Below the pieces are notes generated by a model. That model searched no databases and was not told where the DNA came from. It saw only the letters and a program-made list of their open reading frames with translations. A stretch of 64,000 nt of DNA, taken from Alphaproteobacteria bacterium. GTDB taxonomy: Bacteria > Pseudomonadota > Alphaproteobacteria > GCA-2731375. Location of the stretch: positions 95,453-159,452 of the forward strand of contig JADHTB010000009.1 in the NCBI GenBank assembly GCA_016776605.1, read 5' to 3'. Each line of letters starts with the position of its first letter. Positions within the stretch are counted from its first letter, which is position 1. The position numbers were made by a program, and so were the translations under genes. Positions 16,866 through 26,690 of this stretch are shown here, piece after piece.

Positions 16866-17768
16866 ATGACCGATACACAACACGAAGCACAATTAAACAC
16901 CGCCCGCACCCTGTCCGAGGCGTTGCCCTATATGCGCCGCTTCGCGGGCCAGACCTTTGTCATCAAATACGGCGGGCATGCCATGGGTAATGCCGAACTG
17001 GCGGATAATTTCGCCCGGGATGTCGTATTGATGAAGCAGGTCGGCATCAATCCGGTGGTGGTGCACGGTGGCGGGCCGCAAATCGGCGCCATGCTGGACC
17101 GCCTGAAAATTCAAAGCTCGTTCATCGATGGTCTGCGCGTTACCGACGCCGCGACCGTGGAAATTGTCGAGATGGTGCTGTCCGGCTCCATTAACAAGGC
17201 GGTGGTCACCGCCATCAACGGCGCGGGCGGCGTGGCTATTGGCCTGTCGGGCAAGGATGGCAACCTGATCGAGGCGCGCAAATTACAGCGCACCGTACGG
17301 GATCCGGATTCCAATATTGAAAAAGTATTGGATCTGGGCTTTGTCGGCGAACCAGTGCGCATCAATCCGGACCTGCTGCGGATTTTCGCACAGTCCAATC
17401 TGATACCGGTGATCGCCCCAATTGGCGTTGGCGCCAACGGGGAAACCTATAATATCAACGCCGATACGGTCGCCGGCAAGATTGCCGCCACCCTGCTGGC
17501 CGCTAAACTGGTTATGCTGACGGACGTTGCCGGCGTGCTGGACGGGAACGGTGAATTGATCTCGAAAATGACCCCGGAACAGGCCGCGGTTTTAAGGCGC
17601 GAGGGCGTCATCAAGGGCGGCATGATTCCAAAGCTGGAGACCTGCCTGGACGCCGTGCAACAGGGCGTCGGCGCGGCCCATATCCTGGATGGCCGGCTGC
17701 CCCATGTGCTGTTGTTGGAGGCCTTCACCGCCGCCGGCGTCGGCACCATGATCGAGGCCGGTGGTTAG
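16866..17768 (+). CDS. argB: Acetylglutamate kinase
   Basis: A 300-residue amino-acid kinase carrying out the second step of arginine synthesis, phosphorylation of N-acetyl-L-glutamate. The N-terminal helix (residues 8-25) present in arginine-inhibitable hexameric forms is visible, then [10 protein letters not shown] with the catalytic Lys, [11 protein letters not shown], the substrate segment GLRVTD, and the [10 protein letters not shown] and [11 protein letters not shown] segments. The presence of the N-terminal helix implies feedback control by arginine, inferred from known structures of that form. It ends the rpmH-to-argB string, as in many alphaproteobacteria. Confidence 0.96.
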   Translation: MTDTQHEAQLNTARTLSEALPYMRRFAGQTFVIKYGGHAMGNAELADNFARDVVLMKQVGINPVVVHGGGPQIGAMLDRLKIQSSFIDGLRVTDAATVEIVEMVLSGSINKAVVTAINGAGGVAIGLSGKDGNLIEARKLQRTVRDPDSNIEKVLDLGFVGEPVRINPDLLRIFAQSNLIPVIAPIGVGANGETYNINADTVAGKIAATLLAAKLVMLTDVAGVLDGNGELISKMTPEQAAVLRREGVIKGGMIPKLETCLDAVQQGVGAAHILDGRLPHVLLLEAFTAAGVGTMIEAGG

Positions 17769-17820
17769 AATATTTTCGAGATAGACTTACCTGCCCGCTC
17801 CAGAGATTATTGCAAATGGC

Positions 17821-19074
17821 CTACTGTAGCCGTTCCAGCTGTTGTTCCATTTCTGCCTCGCTGAGGGGATAATCGATCCCGTCGCGGGCATTCAGAATGG
17901 ATTGCGGCTTCACCCGGGCGATGCGGAGTTGTAACTGCATCGCCGTACGCATGGAAAAATTGGCTTTCCAGGCCAGTGCCGTCACCCCCCGCGCGTTCGT
18001 TGACTGGAGCACTTCGCTGACCACCTCCACCGGCAACCCGCTTTTCAAGGCAATGCCATGAACGACGAAATCCCGGTCACCGTCACCGATGGCCTCCTGC
18101 AAGGCATCATCGTTCAATCCGCCGCCGTTGAACAGCAGGGTCGCCGCATCCCTGCCGCCACCATGCGTCTCGGGTTCCGGTTCATCCCCATCGGCGCCAT
18201 CGGAACTCATCTCCTCCCGCACGGCCTTGGATAGTTCAACGGCGGTGGCGGCATCGACATCGTTACGGCTGCATAGGGTTTCCACCAGCGACGCGGCCAC
18301 AAAGCCCGCTATGCGGCGGATCGCACCATCGGACAAGGAGGGCCATTTCACCAACGGCTGGTGCCAGGGCTCAACCGCCGCCGCATTGTCAATAATCCAA
18401 TCCAGCGTATCCTCGCGCAACTGCGCACTGTCATTGGCCAACAGGGTAGCGACCGCCTTGGTATCCAAGGTCTGGGCCACCGCATCGGCGACATCACCGC
18501 CCAGGCCCGGGCGTTCGGCGATGGCGCTGAGAGCGCCGGCTTCCCGGCCGGCGGCAATGATCTCCAGCAGATCCTGATCGCTCAATAAGGGCGAAAATTG
18601 CAGGACCGGGGCGGCAACGATGACCTCCAGATCCCGGGCCAGTTGCAGGACGATATCCTTGGGCACATTATCGGCGCACTTTAGATGCTCCGAGATGATC
18701 GCCCTGACTCTGGGCAATTGGTCCGCCGCCAATTCGCGCAGTACCGTGAGCGTCAGCTCTTCGGCCTTTTCCCGTTGTTCGGCCGACCATTCCGGCACCA
18801 GGCAGCCAATCTTGTCGGCTAGTTCGCAGCGCACCTCGTCATCACCATCCTGCACCAGCTTGGCGTCCGCCTTGCGCGGTGTTGATCGGTTGGACGCAAT
18901 GGCGCGGCGCACTTCGGGCACATTGTCATCGGCAAGGTAATACAAGACCTCTGGCTGGGTATCTTCGCGCCTGGCCAGGCGCAGACGCTCCTTGGTGTTA
19001 TCCTGTTCCAACGCGCCGCGCTGTTCTTCGTAACTTTTCGGCTTCGTTATGCGGTTAAGTAACGATTTCAGCAT
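17821..19074 (-). CDS. DUF2336 domain protein (A)
   Basis: A 417-residue soluble helical protein of the DUF2336 family, built from HEAT-like repeats: for example YYLADDNVPEVRRAIASN, LVQDGDDEVRCELADKIG, and LPRVRAIISEHL in the first half, then FSPLLSDQDLLEIIAAG. The C-terminal part holds TALAWKANFSMRTAMQLQ. The family is largely alphaproteobacterial and uncharacterised. The gene overlaps the diguanylate cyclase gene upstream of it by 7 bases, so the two are co-translated. A second DUF2336 paralogue (21042-22385) lies on the other side of the cyclase. A role in c-di-GMP-linked signalling is suggested only by this context. Confidence 0.82.
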   Translation of the reverse strand: MLKSLLNRITKPKSYEEQRGALEQDNTKERLRLARREDTQPEVLYYLADDNVPEVRRAIASNRSTPRKADAKLVQDGDDEVRCELADKIGCLVPEWSAEQREKAEELTLTVLRELAADQLPRVRAIISEHLKCADNVPKDIVLQLARDLEVIVAAPVLQFSPLLSDQDLLEIIAAGREAGALSAIAERPGLGGDVADAVAQTLDTKAVATLLANDSAQLREDTLDWIIDNAAAVEPWHQPLVKWPSLSDGAIRRIAGFVAASLVETLCSRNDVDAATAVELSKAVREEMSSDGADGDEPEPETHGGGRDAATLLFNGGGLNDDALQEAIGDGDRDFVVHGIALKSGLPVEVVSEVLQSTNARGVTALAWKANFSMRTAMQLQLRIARVKPQSILNARDGIDYPLSEAEMEQQLERLQ

Positions 19075-20927
19075 GTCGTCTGTCCCTCCGCATCGGGCGT
19101 ATCGTCGTCCGCGCCGCGCCTTTCGGCCAACACGGCCACACCCCGCCCTTGGCGCTTCGCCCGATAGAGGGCTTGATCGGCCCGATGGATCAAGCTGTCC
19201 AGGTCGTCTTCAATATTGGGATCGGCCAGGGCGATGCCAATGGAAATAGACAGCGGGTGCGCCGCATCGCCCGAGAAACGCTCTAAGCTGGTGACAGCGG
19301 CGGCAAGCAGTTCTTCCGCCTTGTGGCGGGCGCCTTCCGGGCCGGTCTCTTCCAGCCACACCGCGAATTCATCACCGCCCAGGCGGCCCGAAATATCGCT
19401 CTCACGGCCGTCACTGTTGCTCAATAATTTAGCCAGGGCGACCAGGGCCGCATCGCCGACTTGATGACCGTGAGTGTCATTGACGGCTTTAAAATGGTCC
19501 ATATCAATATACAACAGCGTACCGAAGCGGTTTTGACGCTTGTGTTGGGCAATGCGTTTGCCAACCGTGTCATAAAAGCCGCGACGGTTCAGCAGACCGG
19601 TTAATTCATCAACGCTCGATAGTTCTTCCAACCGTTCCTGAACCTCCGCCTGGGCGATGGCTATCCCCAGTTGTGAGGCAATATCGAGCAAGGTTGTCGC
19701 CGCGTTCTCCAAGATGCCGGCGTCCTCCAGGGCAACCGCCAGCACGCCTTTGGGCTGGTGGCGGAAATGGCAGGGCACCAACAAAAGTTGATGCGCGCCC
19801 AGGACCACGTGGCGGACCTGGGCAAGATCGCCGGCGAAGCTCCATTCCGCCTCTTGCAGAAAATCAATATTCGGGGCATTGGCGGCGATACGGTCCGCCG
19901 CCAGATCCAAGCGGCCATTCTTGCCAGCCCGTAATATCCAGATGTGTGAAGCCTTGATCGCCTCGGCGGTGGCGGCGGCGGCGGCGGAAAACATCTCGTC
20001 CGGGGTCAAGGCGTCGCGAATGGAATCAACGATGGAGCGGCTCAACCGCTCCCGCTCTTGCGCGCGGGCCAGGGCCGCCTGATGCAGTGTTTCCTCGGTA
20101 ATATCACGGCAGACGCCGCGCACGCCCTGCAAGGCGCCCTGATCATCAAATACCGGCAGACACGAGACGCGCACGCACACGCGGGCATCGCTCCGGTCCA
20201 GCAACCAGCATTCAACCTCGTCCAATGGGGTCCGGCTTTCAAAAGGGTTCGGCCCGCCATCCCGGCCATCTTGCGCCACAGGATCAGCAACTGGGTCGGC
20301 CAACAGATCGCGTGCCGGGCGGCCATCCAATTCGTCAGGGGTATAGCCCAAAAGGCCACGGCCAGAAACAAATGCAAAGCAGCCGTCGGCATCGGTCTCC
20401 CAAACAAAATCAGTGGAGCAGGACACCAGGTCCTTGAACAATTGCCGGGAGGCGACCAAGGCGCGGCCAAAATTCACATCAAAGGTGCTATCCCGCGCCA
20501 ACAGCAAAATCCGTTCCGGTGCCTGGTCAACATCACCCATGCCGCCAGCCCCGGCAATGCTCTCTTCGGCGCCATTTTCCGGCAGCAGGGTGATGTCGAA
20601 AACACCCTCTCCGGTAGGTACGGGCAATTGAAAGCGTTTGGTCTGCACGCTGCCGTCAATCAGGACCGCGTGCAACATGGTGCGCAGATCGCCGCCCATG
20701 GGCCCGCGCAAGGCGGTCACGATGGGATTGGCGAGGGTGTTCGCCGACAGCACCGTGCCCGCCCCGTCGAACAAAACCATCGGCCCGGCATAATCCGCCA
20801 TCAGTTCGGCGGTCCGCAGCATCAATGGCCCCGCGCCATCAGCCGCGCCGGATCGCAGGCGGGGATCGGCCACGCCAAGTGCCGCACGTTTTATAGGAAA
20901 ATTTGCCACTTTGTCCGCTCTATCCAT
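19068..20927 (-). CDS. Diguanylate cyclase with PAS and GAF sensor domains
   Basis: A 619-residue signalling protein that should make cyclic di-GMP from two GTP. An N-terminal PAS-like region spans about residues 40-100, a second PAS domain about 160-285 (FVWETDADGCFAFVSGRGLLGY, GVCRDITEETL), and a GAF-like domain about 295-430. The GGDEF domain follows from about 440 to 600 with DELTGLLNRRGF and GGDEF at 517-521. The inhibitory I-site RESD lies exactly five residues before GGDEF, so product inhibition is expected. No membrane segment or signal peptide is seen, indicating a cytosolic sensor; the ligand is unknown. It is sandwiched between two DUF2336 genes. Confidence 0.9.
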   Translation of the reverse strand: MDRADKVANFPIKRAALGVADPRLRSGAADGAGPLMLRTAELMADYAGPMVLFDGAGTVLSANTLANPIVTALRGPMGGDLRTMLHAVLIDGSVQTKRFQLPVPTGEGVFDITLLPENGAEESIAGAGGMGDVDQAPERILLLARDSTFDVNFGRALVASRQLFKDLVSCSTDFVWETDADGCFAFVSGRGLLGYTPDELDGRPARDLLADPVADPVAQDGRDGGPNPFESRTPLDEVECWLLDRSDARVCVRVSCLPVFDDQGALQGVRGVCRDITEETLHQAALARAQERERLSRSIVDSIRDALTPDEMFSAAAAATAEAIKASHIWILRAGKNGRLDLAADRIAANAPNIDFLQEAEWSFAGDLAQVRHVVLGAHQLLLVPCHFRHQPKGVLAVALEDAGILENAATTLLDIASQLGIAIAQAEVQERLEELSSVDELTGLLNRRGFYDTVGKRIAQHKRQNRFGTLLYIDMDHFKAVNDTHGHQVGDAALVALAKLLSNSDGRESDISGRLGGDEFAVWLEETGPEGARHKAEELLAAAVTSLERFSGDAAHPLSISIGIALADPNIEDDLDSLIHRADQALYRAKRQGRGVAVLAERRGADDDTPDAEGQTTC

Positions 20928-21041
20928 GCATGATCATTGTATTATCGGGCCTTCGGGTGCCCGCAATGCCGCAGCCTATCCAATGGGCCCTTAACGACAC
21001 ATTAATTACCACTAATTTGCGGTGCAATCTGTGTCTGGGAA

Positions 21042-22385
21042 TCATAATTCTTTCGCCAATATCCGGGCCATTTCCTCCGCTGTCAGGGGGTAATCGGTGC
21101 CAAGCCGGGCGTTCAGCATTTTCTTCGGTGGAATACGGGCGGTGCGGCTTTGCAACTGGATCGCCGTGCGCATGGACAAATTCGCCTTCCAGGCCAAGGC
21201 CGTCACGGCCTTGGGCGAAGCGTCGTTGATGATTTTTCGCACCACTTCCGGGGCCAACTCCGAACGCAGGGTCAAGGCTTCCAGAACGAAATCAGCGCGT
21301 CCCGTTTGGATGGCCTGCTCCATGGCGTCATCGTCCAACAGCATGCTTTGATCCAAAACTCTGGCTTTTTCCTGTTCCTCCAGCTGCAGTTCGCCCTCGG
21401 TTTCGTCGATCCGGGCCTTTAGCCGCTTGGTCAGAAAACGGGTGGTATCACGATCCAGGTCGTTACGTTCCGCCAGCACCTCCAACAGCGAAGAGGCGAC
21501 AAAGCCCGCCACCCGACGCACGGCGCGAATGGAAAGTTCCGGCCGCATGACCAGCGGTTCGTGCCAGCATTGCACCTCAGCCGCATTTTCGGTGATCTTG
21601 TCCAGGGTCGCTTCCCGCACCGAAGCTTTCTTGTTGGCCAGCAATGTCGCCACCGCTGGCACATCCAAGGTGGCGACCACCGCATCCGAGACATCCTCCG
21701 AGACTTGATCCCGTCGGGCGATGGCGCACAACGCTTCCTGGGCACAGCCCGCCGCGATTACCTCCATCAGATCCAAATCGCTCAACAACGGTGAGTATTC
21801 CAGTACCGGGGTCGAAACAATGACCGCCGCATCCAGCGCCAGTTGCCGCACGATGGAGACGGGAACTTGGCGGCTGCTTTTTAATTCCTCCGCCAGCAGG
21901 GCGCGCACGCGGGGCAATTGATCAGAGGCCAGGCGCTTGAGCATATCGAAGGTCAGCTCGCGCACCTTTTCCTGCTCGTCGTGGGCCATATCGGGCAACA
22001 GACGGGCGATTTTCAGGGCCAGGTCGGCGCGCACGTCCGCGTCGGCATCCTCGGACAGCGTCTGGTCGGCCTGCACCGGCGTCGCCGGATTGGTCGCCAC
22101 CGCCCGCCGCACGTCTTCGCTTTCATCGCCGGCCAAATAGTACAGGATCTCGGGCCGCGTATCGGGCGCGCCGGCCAGTTGCAGGCGCGCCGCCAGATCC
22201 GACGCCGCCAACAGATCCTTCTGGGCGACATAGTCCATGCTGCCGTCGACGCCGCCCTCAATGCCGCCCGCAGAACCCATCCCAGGAACGCCTGCGGATA
22301 ACGGGGCCGGAAGTTGCGCGGGCGCCTGATCGGAAGAAAAGCCGACGGTCGGGGCAATTTTGCGTTTCAAAAGATTTTTCAACAT
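21042..22385 (-). CDS. DUF2336 domain protein (B)
   Basis: A 447-residue paralogue of the 417-residue protein at 17821-19074. Shared segments include the N-terminal MLKNLLKRK, YYLAGDESEDVRRAVATN, LPRVRALLAEEL, EYSPLLSDLDLMEVIAAG, VATLLANKKASVREATLDKITENAA and TALAWKANLSMRTAIQLQ. The central linker differs, being charged and Glu-rich here. The two were probably produced by duplication, with the cyclase gene between them; the gap to the cyclase start is about 114 bases, so this one may have its own or a shared promoter. The function is unknown. Confidence 0.82.
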   Translation of the reverse strand: MLKNLLKRKIAPTVGFSSDQAPAQLPAPLSAGVPGMGSAGGIEGGVDGSMDYVAQKDLLAASDLAARLQLAGAPDTRPEILYYLAGDESEDVRRAVATNPATPVQADQTLSEDADADVRADLALKIARLLPDMAHDEQEKVRELTFDMLKRLASDQLPRVRALLAEELKSSRQVPVSIVRQLALDAAVIVSTPVLEYSPLLSDLDLMEVIAAGCAQEALCAIARRDQVSEDVSDAVVATLDVPAVATLLANKKASVREATLDKITENAAEVQCWHEPLVMRPELSIRAVRRVAGFVASSLLEVLAERNDLDRDTTRFLTKRLKARIDETEGELQLEEQEKARVLDQSMLLDDDAMEQAIQTGRADFVLEALTLRSELAPEVVRKIINDASPKAVTALAWKANLSMRTAIQLQSRTARIPPKKMLNARLGTDYPLTAEEMARILAKEL

Positions 22386-22522
22386 CGCGGGGAAAAGTTA
22401 TCAGCCGTACATTAATGCGTTGTTAATGGCCAAAAGCTGCCGGCTGGGCAGGTAGGCGGGCGGGCCGGCTAACAGTGCCGGCGTGGCTTGCCTTTCACGG
22501 CGGTTACACGTTATCTAGCCAC

Positions 22523-23203
22523 ATGCCGGAAACAACAGCCCCGAACCCTCGAGACGTCGCCGTCTGGATCTTTGATCTGGACAATACCCTCTATCCCGTG
22601 GGCTGCGACCTGGGCACCCAGTTAGGCCGGCGCATGCGGGAGTTCGTGGCGCAATATCTGGATCTTCCCCAGGATCAGGCGCATGTGGTGCAAAAACGCT
22701 ATTTCCACGAGCATGGCACCACCTTGCGCGGCATGATGCTGGAACATGACCTGGAACCGACCGACTATCTGGACTATGTCCACGACCTGGATCTGTCGGG
22801 CATCCCCATGGATGACCGCCTGGGCCAGGCCCTGGCGACCCTGCCCGGGCGCAAGGTGATTTATACCAACGCCACCACGAAACATGCGCAGCGGGTGGTC
22901 CGCCATTTGGGCATCGAGCACCATTTCGACGGATTTTTCGACATCATTGATGCCGGTTTCGTGCCCAAGCCGAACGTCCAACCCTATGACGTGGTTTTGG
23001 CCCGCCATGACATTGACCCCACGCGGGCCGTAATGGTCGAGGATATTGCGCAAAACCTGATGCCGGCGGCCGGTCTTGGCATGGCCACGGTATGGGTCCG
23101 CGGCGGCCGCGATCTGACCCTGGCGGCGGATCAAATCCAGCATGTCCACCATGTCACCGACGATTTGCCCGGCTGGTTGTTGGATTTGCCAAGTCAAAGT
23201 TAA
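22523..23203 (+). CDS. HAD family hydrolase, pyrimidine 5'-nucleotidase type
   Basis: A 226-residue haloacid-dehalogenase phosphatase. Motif I is FDLDNTLYP at residues 18-26 with the nucleophile and acid aspartates, motif II is VIYTNAT, motif III the Lys in FVPKPN, and motif IV MVEDIAQNL. The helical cap begins with YLDLPQDQAHVVQKRYF. The form is that of SDT1/PHM8-like pyrimidine 5'-nucleotidases, which hydrolyse UMP/CMP; substrates of the bacterial members vary. The ATG at 22523 is chosen over an in-frame start 48 bases upstream because it places motif I near the N-terminus as usual. It precedes dapD. Confidence 0.85.
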   Translation: MPETTAPNPRDVAVWIFDLDNTLYPVGCDLGTQLGRRMREFVAQYLDLPQDQAHVVQKRYFHEHGTTLRGMMLEHDLEPTDYLDYVHDLDLSGIPMDDRLGQALATLPGRKVIYTNATTKHAQRVVRHLGIEHHFDGFFDIIDAGFVPKPNVQPYDVVLARHDIDPTRAVMVEDIAQNLMPAAGLGMATVWVRGGRDLTLAADQIQHVHHVTDDLPGWLLDLPSQS

Positions 23204-23233
23204 CCTAGAGCAGTTCCGGGCTATCCTAATCAG

Positions 23234-23261
23234 TTGACAGAATGCTAGGCCAGGGTAGTTT
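23234..23261 (+). promoter_or_regulatory. Candidate promoter for dapD
   Basis: A perfect TTGACA at 23234-23239 is followed after 16 bases by TAGTTT at 23256-23261, a weak -10. It lies 30 bases before the dapD start. A copy of the CTAGAGCAGTTCC repeat head sits just upstream at 23205-23217. Confidence 0.4.
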
Positions 23262-23290
23262 GCCCACCGTTCGTAGCGGGGAGAGAGAAA

Positions 23291-24121
23291 ATGAATAGCA
23301 GCAGCCTTGAGACCATCATCGACAATGCCTGGGAAGAACGCGATGGCGTCAATATCAACACCAAGGGCGCGGTGCGTGATGCCGTCGAAGCGGCATTGGA
23401 CGCCCTGGATAAGGGTGAGCAGCGCGTAGCGGAAAAGGGCGCCGATGGCTGGCGGGTCAATCAATGGCTGAAAAAGGCGGTATTGCTGTCTTTTCGTCTG
23501 AACGACATGACGGCGATCGAAGGCGGCCCCGGCCCCGGCACCACTTGGTATGACAAGGTGCCGTCCAAATTCGAAGGCTGGGGCGACAATCAGTTCCGCG
23601 CCGCCGGTTTCCGGGCCGTCCCGAACTGCATCGTCCGCCGCTCCGCCTATATCGCACCCAACGTGGTGTTGATGCCCAGTTTCGTCAATCTGGGCGCCTA
23701 TGTGGACAGTGGCACCATGGTTGATACCTGGGCCACGGTGGGCAGCTGCGCCCAGATCGGCAAGGATTGCCATATATCAGGCGGCGCCGGCATCGGTGGT
23801 GTTCTGGAACCCTTGCAGGCGGAGCCCGTGATCATCGAGGACAACTGCTTCATCGGCGCCCGCTCCGAGGTGGCCGAGGGGGTCATAATCGAGGAAGGCT
23901 CCGTCCTCTCGATGGGGGTATTCATCGGCTCCTCGACCAAAATCGTCAACCGTGCGACCGGAGACGTTACCTATGGCCGCATCCCGGCCTATTCCGTGGT
24001 CGTCCCCGGCTCCATGCCTGGTGCGATTGGTGGGGTTCATCTGTACTGCGCGGTAATCGTCAAGCAGGTCGATGCCGGCACCCGGGCCAAGACGTCCATC
24101 AACGAATTGTTGCGCGACTAA
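23291..24121 (+). CDS. dapD: 2,3,4,5-tetrahydropyridine-2,6-dicarboxylate N-succinyltransferase
   Basis: A 276-residue trimeric left-handed beta-helix acyltransferase of the succinylase route to lysine and meso-diaminopimelate. The N-terminal helical domain ([28 protein letters not shown]) is followed by hexapeptide repeats from about residue 105, including [24 protein letters not shown], and the C-terminal NELLRD. The length matches the family. A GGGGAGAGAG ribosome-binding site precedes the ATG. It is followed 19 bases later by dapE, and dapB lies 3.6 kb downstream. Confidence 0.96.
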   Translation: MNSSSLETIIDNAWEERDGVNINTKGAVRDAVEAALDALDKGEQRVAEKGADGWRVNQWLKKAVLLSFRLNDMTAIEGGPGPGTTWYDKVPSKFEGWGDNQFRAAGFRAVPNCIVRRSAYIAPNVVLMPSFVNLGAYVDSGTMVDTWATVGSCAQIGKDCHISGGAGIGGVLEPLQAEPVIIEDNCFIGARSEVAEGVIIEEGSVLSMGVFIGSSTKIVNRATGDVTYGRIPAYSVVVPGSMPGAIGGVHLYCAVIVKQVDAGTRAKTSINELLRD

Positions 24122-24140
24122 GCCGCCGGAGCTGTCCAGC

Positions 24141-25343
24141 ATGGCCGATAACAAACCTACCGACGCGGTGGAATTAACCCGCGCCCTGATCCGTTGCGCC
24201 TCCGTCACGCCCGCCGATGGCGGCGCCCTTGCGGTCACGTCGGCGGCCTTGGAACGCCTGGGCTTCAACTGTCACCGCATGACCTTTTCCGCGCCCGATA
24301 CGGCGGACGTGGATAACCTGTACGCCCGTTTGGGTGACAGCGGCCCCAATTTCTGCTTTGCCGGCCACACCGACGTGGTGCCGGTGGGTGATGCGGATGC
24401 CTGGAGCCTGGAGCCCTTCGCCGCCGATATCCGCGACGGCATCCTGTATGGCCGGGGCGCCACGGATATGAAGGGCGCGGTGGCCGCTTTTATCGCCGCC
24501 GCCGATATCTTTCTGGCCAAGCATGGCGGCCAGTTCGATGGCTCGATCTCGCTGTTGATTACCGGTGACGAGGAAGGCCCCTCCATCAACGGCACCCGCA
24601 AGGTGCTGGACTGGCTGGGGGAACGGGGCGAACGCCTGGATCATTGCCTGGTGGGCGAGCCGACCAACCCGGAAGCCCTGGGCGATATGGTGAAGATCGG
24701 CCGCCGCGGCAGCCTGACCGGTACATTGGTGGTGCATGGGGTCCAGGGTCACGTGGCCTATCCCCACCTGGCCGACAATCCCTTACCCCGGCTGATCGAA
24801 ATTCTGAGCCGGTTGAGCCGGCATACCTTCGATAGTGGTAACGCGCATTTTTCGCCCACCAATCTGGAACTGGCGACCATCGATGTAGGCAACACCGCCA
24901 CCAATGTAATCCCCGCGCACGCGCGGGCGGCGTTTAATATCCGCTTCAATACAGAGCAGACCTCGGACGGCCTGCAACAATGGCTACGTCAGCAATGCGA
25001 TGAGGTCGGGGGCAATTATGATCTAAGTTTTCATCTATCCGCCCAGCCATTTCTGACGACGCCGGGGCCCTTTACCGAGATCATCGCCCAGGCGGTCACC
25101 GACGTCACCGGGCAACGGCCCGCCTTGACCACCACGGGGGGCACCTCGGACGCGCGCTTTATCCATCATCATTGCCCGGTGGCGGAATTCGGCCTGATTT
25201 CCGAGAGCATGCACAAGGTCGATGAACAGGCATCCGTCAACGATATAGAGCAATTGGCCCAGGTCTATGCGCGGATATTGGAATTGTATTTCTCCAGCGG
25301 CGAAATCAGCAGCGGTATTGGAGATGGCCCCCATGCTGCTTGA
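24141..25343 (+). CDS. dapE: Succinyl-diaminopimelate desuccinylase
   Basis: A 400-residue zinc M20 peptidase-family enzyme hydrolysing N-succinyl-LL-diaminopimelate. Zinc and catalytic segments are all present: GHTDVVPVGD near residue 76, GRGATDMKG near 109, the catalytic glutamate in TGDEEGP, GEPTN, and the late TTGGTSDARFIHHH. The dimerisation lid domain sits in the middle. The start at 24141 gives the expected N-terminus; the frame is open further upstream within dapD. It overlaps the following membrane-protein gene by 20 bases. Confidence 0.95.
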   Translation: MADNKPTDAVELTRALIRCASVTPADGGALAVTSAALERLGFNCHRMTFSAPDTADVDNLYARLGDSGPNFCFAGHTDVVPVGDADAWSLEPFAADIRDGILYGRGATDMKGAVAAFIAAADIFLAKHGGQFDGSISLLITGDEEGPSINGTRKVLDWLGERGERLDHCLVGEPTNPEALGDMVKIGRRGSLTGTLVVHGVQGHVAYPHLADNPLPRLIEILSRLSRHTFDSGNAHFSPTNLELATIDVGNTATNVIPAHARAAFNIRFNTEQTSDGLQQWLRQQCDEVGGNYDLSFHLSAQPFLTTPGPFTEIIAQAVTDVTGQRPALTTTGGTSDARFIHHHCPVAEFGLISESMHKVDEQASVNDIEQLAQVYARILELYFSSGEISSGIGDGPHAA

Positions 25344-25914
25344 AGTAACCCGTTCAATCCATGGCGCCTGGCGTATTGCCCGCCTGGACCCGGACGCGTT
25401 GGCCTATTTCAATGTAACCGCGGATGGCTTCTGGCGCTCGTTCTCGGCGCTGACTTTGGTCGTGCCGTTCTATGTCGGCTTTCTGGTCCTCAGCCATGCT
25501 CATACTTCGGGGCTGACACCGCCAACCGGACCGGTGCTGTCCGTGGAATGGTTTGTCACGGTGAAACTGACGGCCTTCGCGGCAAGCTGGCTGATCTTTC
25601 CCGTGGTCATGGTGGCGATTTCCCGGCTGCTGGACCTGACGCAAACCTATGCCCAGTACATAATCGTCTGGAACTGGTCCAACGTGCTTGAAATGGTGGT
25701 AATCCTGCCAGCGGTGATGCTGTTTCTGTCCGGTGCCCTACCGGGTCAGAGCGCCGCCATGATCCTGATGGCCGCTCAAATTACCATGCTGTTCTATGGC
25801 TATCTGGTCGCGCGGGCCGGCCTGCGCTGCAAGACGGCCACCGCGATCAGTGTTGTCGCCTTCAACTTCGTATTGAGCCTGCTTTTCAACGGCCTGGCGG
25901 CCAAGCTGCTGTAG
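25324..25914 (+). CDS. Conserved membrane protein of unknown function
   Basis: A 196-residue integral membrane protein with about five hydrophobic segments: roughly residues 38-57, 76-96, 108-130 (weaker, around YIIVWNWSN), 130-158 and 168-193. It has no recognised catalytic motif. The start ATG at 25324 lies inside the end of dapE; a second ATG three codons later is equally possible. The position between dapE and truA suggests co-transcription with dapDE. No function is proposed; hydrophobicity and codon pattern make it a real gene. Confidence 0.72.
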   Translation: MAPMLLEVTRSIHGAWRIARLDPDALAYFNVTADGFWRSFSALTLVVPFYVGFLVLSHAHTSGLTPPTGPVLSVEWFVTVKLTAFAASWLIFPVVMVAISRLLDLTQTYAQYIIVWNWSNVLEMVVILPAVMLFLSGALPGQSAAMILMAAQITMLFYGYLVARAGLRCKTATAISVVAFNFVLSLLFNGLAAKLL

Positions 25915-25920
25915 GACGGA

Positions 25921-26688
25921 TCAAGATTGGTTCGGGCCCGCCACGTCTTCAGGGTAATCAACGGCCGTCAGATACAACCCCTCGGCAGGCGCCACGGCCC
26001 CGCATCGGCTACGGTCACAGGCTGCAAGGGCCGCGGCAAGGTCTTGCCCCGACCACCTTCCCAGACCCACCTGATGCAGGCTGCCAACGATGGAGCGCAC
26101 CTGATTATGCAGGAAAGCGCGGGCCCGCGCCCGGATATGTATTTCCCCGTCCTGGCGCGCGACCTGTAATAAATCCAATGTCCGAATGGGCGATTTAGCC
26201 TGACATTTGGCCGCCCGGAAGGTGGTGAAATCGTGCCTGCCCAGCAGGCATTGCGCGGCCTGGTGCATGGCGTCGGCATCCAGGGGGCCGCGCACATGCC
26301 AGGCCCGGCCCCGGCGCAACGCCAAAGGCGGGCGCTGGTCGGCGATGCGGTAAAGATAATGACGCGCGAGGGCGGAATGCCGCGCATTGAAGTCCGGCGC
26401 CGCCTCTTCCGCCCGCAAGACGACAACCGGACGTGGCCGAAGATGATAATTCAGCGCGTCACGCACCTTGTCAGCGGTAAAGTGGCGCTGCAAATCGAAA
26501 TGCGCCACCTGGCCCAGGGCATGCACACCAGCATCGGTACGGCCCGCCGCCTGCGATATCACGGCCTCGCCGGAAAACGCCTGGATAGCCTCTTCCAGTG
26601 CCTGTTGCACGGCATAGCCGTTGATCTGGCGTTGCCAGCCGACAAAATCCTTGCCGTCGTATTCTATGGTCAACTTGTAACGCGGCAT
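25921..26688 (-). CDS. truA: tRNA pseudouridine(38-40) synthase
   Basis: A 255-residue pseudouridine synthase that modifies positions 38-40 of the anticodon arm. It begins [21 protein letters not shown]; the catalytic aspartate is D52 in [28 protein letters not shown] and [13 protein letters not shown] follow. The frame is open upstream into the aldo/keto reductase gene, but the ATG at 26688 gives the standard N-terminus. It starts 2 bases after the aldo/keto reductase stop codon, so the two are likely coupled, and it converges on the dapE-linked membrane gene 6 bases away. Confidence 0.95.
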   Translation of the reverse strand: MPRYKLTIEYDGKDFVGWQRQINGYAVQQALEEAIQAFSGEAVISQAAGRTDAGVHALGQVAHFDLQRHFTADKVRDALNYHLRPRPVVVLRAEEAAPDFNARHSALARHYLYRIADQRPPLALRRGRAWHVRGPLDADAMHQAAQCLLGRHDFTTFRAAKCQAKSPIRTLDLLQVARQDGEIHIRARARAFLHNQVRSIVGSLHQVGLGRWSGQDLAAALAACDRSRCGAVAPAEGLYLTAVDYPEDVAGPNQS

Positions 26689-26690
26689 GG

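Noticed and set aside
22622..23773. 383-codon minus-strand frame across the HAD and dapD genes
   Set aside because: It lies antisense to two well-supported genes and shows no recognisable protein features.
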